This document shows, piece by piece, positions 54,032 through 62,339 of a DNA stretch of 64,000 nt (positions are counted from its first letter, which is position 1; each line of letters begins with the position of its first letter). Location of the stretch: NCBI RefSeq assembly GCF_002797395.1, contig NZ_KZ454943.1, positions 1,724,308 to 1,788,307 on the forward strand. The letters run 5' to 3'. The position numbers were made by a program, and so were the translations under genes. The notes under the pieces are model-generated. The model had not been told where the DNA came from, did not search any database, and saw nothing but the letters and a program-made list of their open reading frames with translations. The stretch is from Bacillus solitudinis (GTDB lineage Bacteria; Bacillota; Bacilli; Bacillales; Bacillaceae_D).

Positions 54032-54122
54032 TTGTAGAACCTCCTTAGAATTTCTCTATTTGTCTTTACCCGGTTGTGGGGGTGGGGAAACATTTGAGGA
54101 GAGAGTAAAAGTCTATATGGAT

Positions 54123-54155
54123 CAAAAAAAAGTCCCATATAAGCTTGGGACTTTC
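54123..54155 (-). terminator. Terminator after the SlaP gene
   Basis: Minus-strand stem AAAGTCCCA / TGGGACTTT with an eight-base loop and a run of eight T. Confidence 0.85.
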
Positions 54156-54259
54156 TACTATTAGAAACATCTTATTAACAATGGCTTTTTACAGAGTAAC
54201 AAAGTAGTTTTTCCTTACAACTACTCCATTTTCGTAGATAAAAGGCTTTCTATTGTAAA

Positions 54260-55153
54260 CTATTGTTGGGGTGCGTAGGCCTTCCAACGGCTAAAGTCAG
54301 GGTTTTCTTTTGTCGCCATTTCCTTTGGAAAGATAAATGTCCATGGTTTACTAGTGTTAGCTTTAACTGTTAGATTGTCGAGTTTAAAGGAACCCTTTGC
54401 AACTACTTCGTTTGTAGCGTCCTCTACTTGCAAAGGCAACTGCTCAAGGTTGATGTTTTTTTCTGATCCATTACGAATGAGCAATGTTATGTGAAGAGCA
54501 CCATCTTCCTTTTTTTGAGCTTGCACTCCCATGAAATTTACTTCACCTTTTTTGGGTACTTCCATTCGCTCAACTAAATCTTGGAGCTGCTTTTTTGCAT
54601 TTTTATCTAGAATCTTATCCCAAGATGGATCTAAATCTAGAGCATGTTTATGCTCTAGTTGGAATGCAAGTTTCCATCCTTCTTTGGGGATATCGACCTT
54701 CAATAAGTCTTTTGGTTCAAATTCAAAAGTCCATGGTCGGCTACTACGTGGAGGGATTTCTCCAACAGCTGATAAATCAAACTGCTTACGTGCGATTACA
54801 GCATTACTATCATCAAGTAAGACTAATTTTGTTTCTGGGAGGTTTATAGGTACATCTAGACTGCTACGAATAAAGGTAGTTACTATTAACTTTTTCTCTA
54901 ATTGATTATTACGTAATTCTATCCCACTTAGTGAAATTTGGTTTGGTTTCAGCGGAAGACATTCACCATTTAAAAACTTGAAAGCATAAAGTTCCTCTTT
55001 TAAGATATTCCAATTTGGAGAAAAGGATAGTTCTGTATAAATCTCTTCATCTAACAAATTTGACCCTTCATGTCCTAATAACTCAGAAGAAACACTACTT
55101 TCCTTTCCGTCAAGTTTTAAGTTATTATTGTCTCTATTTTTTAAAAAAGACAT
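54260..55153 (-). CDS. slaP: Accessory Sec system S-layer assembly protein SlaP
   Basis: 297 residues with no signal peptide. Two copies of the SLAP domain (about 85-160 and 205-295), each with a beta strand pattern and the PPRSSRPWTFEF or KANTSKPWTFIF motif. In B. anthracis SlaP works with SecA2 in the export of S-layer proteins. The large S-layer gene begins only a few kb away in the same direction, which supports the same role. AAGGAGG precedes the ATG. secA2 and csaB are not in the window. Confidence 0.88.
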   Translation of the reverse strand: MSFLKNRDNNNLKLDGKESSVSSELLGHEGSNLLDEEIYTELSFSPNWNILKEELYAFKFLNGECLPLKPNQISLSGIELRNNQLEKKLIVTTFIRSSLDVPINLPETKLVLLDDSNAVIARKQFDLSAVGEIPPRSSRPWTFEFEPKDLLKVDIPKEGWKLAFQLEHKHALDLDPSWDKILDKNAKKQLQDLVERMEVPKKGEVNFMGVQAQKKEDGALHITLLIRNGSEKNINLEQLPLQVEDATNEVVAKGSFKLDNLTVKANTSKPWTFIFPKEMATKENPDFSRWKAYAPQQ

Positions 55154-55388
55154 TGTGAAGCCTCCTTAATTTTTAAATAATCTATTATGATTTTAACATA
55201 GTTTAACTCAAGACATTGAATTGTTTCAAAGCATTTATAACTTGACAAAAAAAGATAAGATTCAAAAAAATCTAATTCGATGTTCGGGCAGAATCCAAGT
55301 ATTTCTACGAAAGGCAGCAACAATTGAACTGAGTGGATAACCAACTTCAAATAAATTTAAAATGGAAATAGATAAAGCAAACAAATTT

Positions 55389-55735
55389 CTAAACCCCTTT
55401 ATTTGGTTCTAAGTCAAGTGTTGGGGGCGGCAGGGATAAACTGTTGACCTTTTTTAATTGGCGTTGATACCGAGCTATAAAGGAATTCTTCTCTGCAAAA
55501 CGTTTTCCACATGCGCAACGATACTGTCTTCTTTACAAAATAAATTCGTGTCGCGTTCGAACAGTTTTAAATGTGGGACTTTTGTAATAATAGATTACTT
55601 TTATTCACTGTTGAACTCAGGACAACGATGAGTCGTCTTTTCACACTCTACATAAAAACTGATAATCCATTTGAATTTATTCCATTTTTAGTTAGGACCA
55701 CATCTTCTAATCCAGAGGGATTTTAAAGTCTATCC
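55389..55735 (-). pseudogene. Decayed ISL3-family transposase fragment
   Basis: In the minus strand, spread over frames with several stops, I read YVECEKTTHRCPEFNSE near 55600 and then YRCACGKRFAEKNSFIARYQ with RQLKKVN up to a stop at 55389. The pattern RYRCxCGKRFxEKxxFxxRYQR is the N-terminal zinc-binding part of ISL3 transposases. The rest of the transposase and the inverted repeats are missing. It lies between slaP and the S-layer gene, a possible insertion scar. Confidence 0.55.
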
Positions 55736-55777
55736 CTCAAATGTTTTATAACCCCAACATATATAATAGAGCCAATA

Positions 55778-55813
55778 GAAAAAGCCTCTCGGAAATTGCT
55801 CTCCAAGAGACTT
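55778..55813 (-). terminator. Terminator after the S-layer gene
   Basis: Minus-strand stem AAGTCTCTTGGA / TCCGAGAGGCTT with an eight-base loop and TTTTTC. About 90 nt beyond the stop codon. A second AT-rich hairpin (TATTATCG-TC-CGATAATA) lies at 55868-55888. Confidence 0.75.
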
Positions 55814-55898
55814 CTTCATTAATGTCTTTGAACATAGTTTAAGTAGTGAGAAGCATCTACCTAACAAGTATATTATCGTCCGATAATATATAGATTAC

Positions 55899-58800
55899 TT
55901 AGTTCTTAGTTAGGGTAGCACCAGAAGCGTTACCAGCAACGTCAGTAACAGAACTAGAAACATCTACAGTATTATTAGTAACAAGACCAGTAGTAAATGT
56001 AATCGTCACTGATTTATTATCAGAAGCTTTAGTAAATCCTGTGATAGCTCCACCAGCAGTACTGGAGAAATTACCTTGAACTAAAGTATCTGCATCCATA
56101 GTTTCGCTAAAGTTTACAGTTACGATTTTAGTATCAGCATTAGTGAAATCACCAGCAACACTAGCAGCAACACTATCCTCAGTATCAGGAGTTGCAGTTC
56201 CTGCAGCAAGAACATTACCATTTGCATCTTTGATGTCAACAGTTTGACTAACAACTGGAGTTGCATCAGTATCGATGTTATCAGTTAATGTTAATACAAC
56301 TGTATCAGCATCAGGGGTATGAGCTACACTTGCAACAGTGTTACCTGCAACAGAGAAAGTAGCATTGGCAATTTCACCAGCTGGAATACCTTCACTAAAT
56401 GTAATTGTAATTTTGTTAGTTGCTGTAGTTTCAACTCCAGTAACTTTAGCAGCTAACTTATCTTCGAAGTGTCCAGAAGCTTCAACAAACGTAGTTGGTC
56501 CACCACTAATAGCTGTACCAAGAGAGTTTGTCAAACCACCGTCAGCAATTGCTAAACTTGTAATAGTGCTTAAATCACTTGTTGATAAAGCTGCGTCTAA
56601 CGTTACTGTAACAGTTGCTTTTCCATTATTGTTTACATAAGTAACACTAGATACTCCAACACCTAAATCTGCACCGGTAGCAGTAAGTGTAAAATCAGCA
56701 GCAGTTACAGCTGAAAGTTCAGTTCCAACTTCAAATTGAAGTTGGTTAGCTGCTACTAACTTAACTTGGTCAGCAGCTGGCGTAAGAGTAAATGCAGTTG
56801 GTGTTCCAAAAGTGAAAGTATTTGTTGAATCACCATAGAAGCTACCAATAGAATTACCAGCAAGGTCAGTAAGAGAACCATCGACACGAACTGTATCCGT
56901 TCCAGTTAATCCATGACCGTTTGGAAGAGTAATCTTCACTCGTTTATTAGTTACAACTTCAACTTTTGTATTTGTTGGTAAAGAACCATTTGTAACAAAT
57001 TCGTAATTAGAAGCTGTAGCTAAACCTGTTGAACTCATTGCTTCTGAAAAGTCTACGTAAAGTGTGTTTGTATCAACTACAGTAGTTGCTCCAACAGAAG
57101 GTCTAATTTTATCTTCTACAGAGAAACCTAAAGTTTGTGAAGTGAGTTTATTTGAATTGAAAGATTTATCCTTAATGTTCTGAACAGTCAACTGGTATCC
57201 AGCAGCATCAAGAGCATTTGTTAAAGTAATCTTTGCAGTTTTAGTAGCATTATCGTAAACAATTGAAGCATTGTTATTAAACTTACCGTTTGTATCTACA
57301 TCTGCAAAATCAGCTGTTTTTACAACATTTCCATTTGCATCTTTAAGAATATAGTTAGCTTTGTTTTCTGCATCAGCTTTTACAACTTCTTCATCAAAAG
57401 TAACTGTAATTTCTTTTTGAGCAGTGGCATTCTTTCCAGTAGCTTCAACTTTAGTTACAGAGGCAGCAACTACGTCAGAAACAAGGTCAAATGAAAGTGA
57501 AGTAGATTCAACATCATTACCCCATAGATCTTCTAACTTATTTTCTTTTGTATTTAAGAATAAAGTCTTACCTGCCCCTGGAGCAATTGGAGTAGAGAAT
57601 GTAACGGTAAATGTATCAGAATATCCGTTAACAGCATCCACAGCAGCTAAAGTACCTTTATAAGAACTTTGGTTATTCAAAGTGTGATAAGCAGTCACGT
57701 CAGCATTAAGATTAGTAGCTTTTACAGCCTTGCTGAATTTTAAAGTTACAACTTGTTCAGTTGACTTATAAACTTCAACGGTTGGCGCTACTTTGTCCAC
57801 AGCATATGTGAAGTCTAAGTCTGTTTTTTCAACAGCGAAACCTGTTGCACTTGAGTAATCACTACCACCTGATACAGTAAGAGTATGAGTAGCCTCAGGA
57901 AGAGTACCACCTAAAGTTAGAGTGACCTTTTTATCACCAGATGTAAAGGTTGGTGATACAGAGTATGACCCACCATTCAATACGAAAGTTGGAGCAGTTT
58001 GTAATGGTTCTGAAAATTCAACTTCTAAAGTTTTAGGACCAACAACTTTCACACTATTTGCGGTAGGAGTTGTAGTATCAAAGAAAGTTACTGATTCAGT
58101 GGTTTCAGCAACAGCTGCACCATCAGTATCTTTTACATTTTTAACTGTTACATCAGTTTTAGCTTGTTGAGCTGCAGCAGTAGCAACTGTCAAAGTAACC
58201 GTCTGTTTGTCATCAGCAAGCTTAGCAGTAACAGCCCCTAAAGCTGCGTTTGAAAGCTCATAGTTATCTGCATCTTCAGCTGTTGCAGTTTCAACCTCTT
58301 TATTAAACTTAATAGTAATTTCTTTATTATTACTTGCACTCACAGAGTTAACAGCAAGGTCAACAACTTCAGGTACAGGTTTACCTTCACCTGAGAGGAC
58401 AGTAACTTCGCCATCTAATACTAGAGTGTACTCAGTATCAACTTCTTGGTCTGCGGTTGTAAGAACAACAGTAGAACCTTCAGCAGAAGAACTTACTTCC
58501 GTTTCTTTAAGAGCTTTACCAGTCACTTCAAGTTCTGGACTGAATGCAAATTCCATTTCTTCTAATTCAGCAGCTGTGATTACTTTATCAAAAGAAACTT
58601 CAACTGTGTTTCCATCAACGAACTCAAGACCAGTTAGACCAGCTTCAACAGTAGCTAGGTAAGTAAGAGTACGCGTGAGGAATGTAGCGAATTGTGCACG
58701 AGTTACACTTTCCTTTGGACGGAATGAGTTATCATCAGTTGATGTAATTCCGTATTGAGCTAAGATTTCAACGTTAGCTTTGTGAGAAGGGCTTACAGTA

Positions 58801-59297
58801 TCAAGGTCAGTTACTGTTACTTCTTCACCAAGATCCTCAAGTCCAAAAGTACGAACTAAGACTGAAGCCATTTGCTCACGAGTTATAGGGTTACCCGCTC
58901 CAAATGTACCATCAGTATAACCTTTGATGTATCCAACTTCTTTCATTACTTCTGCTACTGGAGCAAAGTAACTGTCAACAGTTAAATCATTGAAAGGAGC
59001 CTCTGTTACTGTTTCTGGCACATCAAGACGAGCAGCAGTTGCTAATAATGCAGCAGCTTGACCACGGATTATTGTTAGACCCGGCTTGAATGTTCCATCA
59101 GGATATCCATCGATGATTCCTTTGTCTACTAAATAACTAATTTCTGCGTTTGCCCAGAAATCTGAAGACACGTCAGTGAACGATGCACTCGCAGTCACCT
59201 CGTTTGCTGATACAGGTACTGCAACTGCTGATGCTACGATTGCAGCAGATAAAGATGTTGCTAAAAACTTGCGGTAAGATTTAGGTTGATAACTCAT
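55899..59297 (-). CDS. SLH-domain S-layer protein
   Basis: 1132 residues. Signal peptide (cleavage near PVSA-NEV), three SLH domains (about 36-85, 95-150, 160-215; GIIDGYPDGTFKPG, FGAGNPITREQMASVL, FRPKESVTRAQFATFL), then about 900 residues of repeated Ig-like / SwmB-type domains with motifs such as VTVTFDEEVVKADAENKANY and DTVRVDGSLTDLAGNSI. Thr, Ala, Val and Asp rich, and almost without Cys, as expected for an S-layer. A consensus sigma-A promoter and a leader of about 180 nt precede it; AAAGGAGG leads the ATG. SlaP is encoded downstream. It is the likely main surface-array protein. Confidence 0.92.
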   Translation of the reverse strand: MSYQPKSYRKFLATSLSAAIVASAVAVPVSANEVTASASFTDVSSDFWANAEISYLVDKGIIDGYPDGTFKPGLTIIRGQAAALLATAARLDVPETVTEAPFNDLTVDSYFAPVAEVMKEVGYIKGYTDGTFGAGNPITREQMASVLVRTFGLEDLGEEVTVTDLDTVSPSHKANVEILAQYGITSTDDNSFRPKESVTRAQFATFLTRTLTYLATVEAGLTGLEFVDGNTVEVSFDKVITAAELEEMEFAFSPELEVTGKALKETEVSSSAEGSTVVLTTADQEVDTEYTLVLDGEVTVLSGEGKPVPEVVDLAVNSVSASNNKEITIKFNKEVETATAEDADNYELSNAALGAVTAKLADDKQTVTLTVATAAAQQAKTDVTVKNVKDTDGAAVAETTESVTFFDTTTPTANSVKVVGPKTLEVEFSEPLQTAPTFVLNGGSYSVSPTFTSGDKKVTLTLGGTLPEATHTLTVSGGSDYSSATGFAVEKTDLDFTYAVDKVAPTVEVYKSTEQVVTLKFSKAVKATNLNADVTAYHTLNNQSSYKGTLAAVDAVNGYSDTFTVTFSTPIAPGAGKTLFLNTKENKLEDLWGNDVESTSLSFDLVSDVVAASVTKVEATGKNATAQKEITVTFDEEVVKADAENKANYILKDANGNVVKTADFADVDTNGKFNNNASIVYDNATKTAKITLTNALDAAGYQLTVQNIKDKSFNSNKLTSQTLGFSVEDKIRPSVGATTVVDTNTLYVDFSEAMSSTGLATASNYEFVTNGSLPTNTKVEVVTNKRVKITLPNGHGLTGTDTVRVDGSLTDLAGNSIGSFYGDSTNTFTFGTPTAFTLTPAADQVKLVAANQLQFEVGTELSAVTAADFTLTATGADLGVGVSSVTYVNNNGKATVTVTLDAALSTSDLSTITSLAIADGGLTNSLGTAISGGPTTFVEASGHFEDKLAAKVTGVETTATNKITITFSEGIPAGEIANATFSVAGNTVASVAHTPDADTVVLTLTDNIDTDATPVVSQTVDIKDANGNVLAAGTATPDTEDSVAASVAGDFTNADTKIVTVNFSETMDADTLVQGNFSSTAGGAITGFTKASDNKSVTITFTTGLVTNNTVDVSSSVTDVAGNASGATLTKN

Positions 59298-59909
59298 TTA
59301 CTAATTTCCTCCTTTAAGATATGTACATGTTTTGTGATGTACAGAATTAACAATTTGTTCTAATTTGATGAAGCTTGTATTCTAGTGGCTTTAGCAATGT
59401 TGTTCTCTATGTCCTAGGTATTAAGCCGCCGATCGCCCCCTCAAATTAGTAAAATCACCAATTCATAACGTTAAATCTGCATTCTTGATTATACATTGGT
59501 AGAATGTGGGCTGTCAATGATTCTACTGGATTGTACGTTACTTTTATAGAAAACTAGTTATTTTCTATATGAATTGGCAAGATATTCAATACTTAACGTC
59601 ATTCTACACAAAGTTTATCAAATTGCAAAGGGTATTTTGATAGGTTTTACACAATTATTCAAGTTTCTTGTCAAACTATGGAATTTTTTGTTGATAGAAT
59701 CAAGCTCTATCCTTGTTTATTACATTTATGTTACATAAACCTATTTGACCAACCCTTTCATCCTATGCTCCTCTTTTGCTTTTATGACTCTACTTTGTCA
59801 TGTATTTTCAGAGAACTTTTTCTTGTCCTCGGTACTTAGACGTTTGATTCTAGTAAATGGTTTCACTTTTTTGGTAATTTTTCTAAAAGTTTATTAATTT
59901 AATGTAAAG
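59298..59909 (-). other. Leader and promoter region of the S-layer gene
   Basis: No gene is seen. 59298-59481 would be the untranslated leader from the promoter at 59488-59517; such long leaders are typical of stable S-layer mRNAs. The rest is AT-rich and may hold further promoters. Confidence 0.55.
59488..59517 (-). promoter_or_regulatory. Consensus sigma-A promoter of the S-layer gene
   Basis: Minus strand TTGACA, 18-bp spacer, TATAAT: both boxes are perfect. Predicted start about 59481, 184 nt upstream of the ATG. Confidence 0.85.
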
Positions 59910-59940
59910 AAGGAGTGAACCATTACATGGTTCACTCCTT
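59910..59940 (-). terminator. Terminator after the lipoprotein gene
   Basis: Perfect 13-bp stem AAGGAGTGAACCA / TGGTTCACTCCTT with a five-base loop, then TCTTTACATT. Confidence 0.75.
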
Positions 59941-59946
59941 TTATGA

Positions 59947-60762
59947 CTAGTTAATTAACTCTTCAAATTCAATTGCTTCATTATGTTCGGCAAAGCGAAG
60001 TAGTAATGATTCATCAATCACTCGGAATTCTCCAAGGATGTTAACGAGATAGCGGAAGCGTGTTTGCATGCGGTGGACTTGAAATGTTTCTTTGTCTACG
60101 AAAATGGTCATATCAATTCGTTCAATTTCCACAGTGTCCATCACTTCATCCACATTCAAATCAGAATGTTTGAGGAGGCCCATTTGTTCTAAGTGTTGTT
60201 TCACAAGAGGCCTATATTGTTCATCTGAGCCTCGAAAGGAAATTTCATAGGCTGGAATTCGCGGTTCTTCCTCTTCGTTTTCACTTTGATTTACATCCTC
60301 TGGTTCTGTTCCTTCCATATAAGCTATCTCAATTTCCTTCTTTAAGAACTCTTCCTTATATGGTTCAAAGAGGTTCATGTAGACGGTTGGGTTTTCGAAT
60401 ATTACATCCTCGAACTCTTCGCGCTCACGTGTTTGCCAACTCGCCCCAAATTGTTTCGGACGAATTTCCCATTTATTGTTATTGAGGTAAACCTCCATTT
60501 CAAGAGGCTCACTTAAATTCAGCAACGTCATTCTCATCGTTCCAAAAGCTTCTAATGGATTGTATTGGACGAACCCCTCTAACTGAGTGCGGAATGACTC
60601 CTGCTGAGCACGTAAGGTTTGGTTTCTCTGAATTTTTACGGTTTGTAGCTTCTCTGTTTCTTCGATTGCGCGATCATATATTTCTTCTGTTGATTGCTGC
60701 TCATTACAGGCTGAAAGCAATAGCAACAATAAAACTACAAACGGAATGCCCCACTGTTTCAT
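59947..60762 (-). CDS. Putative lipoprotein, DUF6612-like
   Basis: 271 residues from ATG 60760-60762, behind GGAG; the frame continues upstream without a site. Lipobox LSAC, then an extended beta-sheet protein with alternating hydrophobic residues (VKIQRNQTLRAQ, GTMRMTLLNLSEPLEMEVYL, IDMTIFVDKETFQVHRMQ). This resembles the LolA/LppX-like fold of DUF6612 lipoproteins, which is common in Bacillus and of unknown function. An acidic insert SENEEEEPR is present. Single-gene unit between S-layer and NlpC/P60 genes. Confidence 0.7.
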   Translation of the reverse strand: MKQWGIPFVVLLLLLLSACNEQQSTEEIYDRAIEETEKLQTVKIQRNQTLRAQQESFRTQLEGFVQYNPLEAFGTMRMTLLNLSEPLEMEVYLNNNKWEIRPKQFGASWQTREREEFEDVIFENPTVYMNLFEPYKEEFLKKEIEIAYMEGTEPEDVNQSENEEEEPRIPAYEISFRGSDEQYRPLVKQHLEQMGLLKHSDLNVDEVMDTVEIERIDMTIFVDKETFQVHRMQTRFRYLVNILGEFRVIDESLLLRFAEHNEAIEFEELIN

Positions 60763-61118
60763 TCTATCTTCTCCTAGCATATTGGTCGAAACCTGATTTT
60801 CTTTGTCACTTGTTTAACTACTCTATTGTACAAATCGACATACCCGAACACAAGTTGATTTTTAAGAAACAAGTTATGTTTCCTGTTCTTTAATGTAAAG
60901 TTTCTATTATTACATGACTTTATAACTACGCTTATTTTAGTTATTTCAAAATTTATCCATAAATATACACATTTTTCCTGTGACAGTGTTTGTATTGTTT
61001 CTGTTACACAACTGTAAAGAACAAAACGATAATCATGTGCTAGACTTAGTCTTGTGTTAAAAAAATGTAGATTATTAGATTGATACATATAATTTGTCGA
61101 AATGAATGGAGTGTTTGT
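60763..61118. other. Intergenic region, no gene seen
   Basis: Divergent promoter region between the lipoprotein and NlpC/P60-SLH genes. No RNA motif recognised; I looked for and did not find a c-di-AMP riboswitch, which often precedes hydrolase genes. Confidence 0.5.
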
Positions 61119-62135
61119 ATGAATAGGAAGATTATGTTGGTGTTCATGAGTTTCGTCATGTTTGCAACTATTGTCCCATTACAACGAGCTGAGGCTTCTT
61201 CAACTGCTAATGTAGTTGAAAGAACTGCAAGAGACCAAATCGGGGTACCATATCGGTATGGTGGAACGACTCCAAGCGGGTTTGACTGTTCAGGATTTAT
61301 ACGTTACGTGTTTAATAAAGTGGATGTTCAGTTGCCACGTACTTCTGCTGACCAATCAAGAACTGGGAAAGCTGTTAAGAAGTCTGACTTACAAAGCGGA
61401 GATCTTGTCTTCTTTAATACAGACGGCAATGGTGTATCGCACGCTGGAATTTATGTAGGAAGTGGAAACTTTGTTCATGCCTCTTCATCTCGTGGTGTGA
61501 TGACATCTTCAGTGAATGACCCTTACTACTGGGGTTCGCGTTATGTCTCTGCAAGACGTGTGTTGGAAGCTGAACCAGAAGTTATGAAAGTATCTCTTGA
61601 AGAATTACCAGCAGGACAATACCATGACGTTCGTGCCGACTTTTGGGCAGAAAGAGAAATTAAACAATTAGGTGAAGATAGTATCATCAATGGGTATGCT
61701 GGTAGCTTGTTCAAGCCAAGTGAGCCTGTCACTCGTGCACAGGTTGCAATTATTTTAGCAAGAGCATTAAACTTATCACCATCTGGTGGCTCGAAAGAAT
61801 TTAATGACGTTAACTCTAAATTTCATGCGTATAATGAAATTAAAGCTGTAACTGATGCTGGTTTGTTTAACGGTGATTCAAGTGGTAACTTTAAGCCGAA
61901 TGATCCTTTTACCCGTGAGCATATTGCGGTGGTATTTACCAGAGCATTTAATTTACCAGAAGCAACCGACACAGTTTCATTTAAAGATGTGGCTGAAAGT
62001 CGTTCATCTTATAGCTTCGTTCAGAGTTTAGCTGCAAGTGGAATTACGAGTGGGTACGAAGACGGTACCTACCGTCCTGGTAATACAACAACTCGTGCAC
62101 AGCTATCTGTCTTCTTACATCGTGCACTTTATTAA
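61119..62135 (+). CDS. SLH-anchored NlpC/P60 peptidoglycan endopeptidase
   Basis: 338 residues from ATG 61119, behind GGAG; the earlier in-frame codon at 61080 has no site. Signal peptide, NlpC/P60 domain (about 27-145) with Cys in GFDCSGFIRY (about 57), His in SHAGIYVG (about 107) and a polar third residue near FVHASS, then three SLH domains (about 170-215, 230-275, 290-338). It cleaves D-gamma-glutamyl-diaminopimelate bonds in stem peptides, held at the wall by the SLH domains. Terminator at 62153-62184. Confidence 0.93.
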   Translation: MNRKIMLVFMSFVMFATIVPLQRAEASSTANVVERTARDQIGVPYRYGGTTPSGFDCSGFIRYVFNKVDVQLPRTSADQSRTGKAVKKSDLQSGDLVFFNTDGNGVSHAGIYVGSGNFVHASSSRGVMTSSVNDPYYWGSRYVSARRVLEAEPEVMKVSLEELPAGQYHDVRADFWAEREIKQLGEDSIINGYAGSLFKPSEPVTRAQVAIILARALNLSPSGGSKEFNDVNSKFHAYNEIKAVTDAGLFNGDSSGNFKPNDPFTREHIAVVFTRAFNLPEATDTVSFKDVAESRSSYSFVQSLAASGITSGYEDGTYRPGNTTTRAQLSVFLHRALY

Positions 62136-62152
62136 TTAAACGAATCATTTGA

Positions 62153-62184
62153 GTGATAGGTTTCAAAAACCTATCACTTTTTTT
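62153..62184 (+). terminator. Terminator after the NlpC/P60-SLH gene
   Basis: Perfect stem GTGATAGGTTT / AAACCTATCAC with a three-base loop, followed by TTTTTTT. Confidence 0.9.
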
Positions 62185-62339
62185 ATTGCCTTATAATAGG
62201 TTTACCCTTTACGCTATCTAATAAACTACTTTCTTTCTTTTTTCTTTCTTTCTCTCTATTCCAATATTATGAAACTTCTTTTATAATTAGACGTAGAATC
62301 TATTAAATAGAATATTGTTTTAGAAAGTCGGGTGAGTAC

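Noticed and set aside
60774-61088. 104-codon minus-strand frame upstream of the lipoprotein gene
   Set aside because: Basic, Asn/Tyr/Phe-rich translation of AT-rich DNA in a divergent promoter region, with no ribosome binding site.
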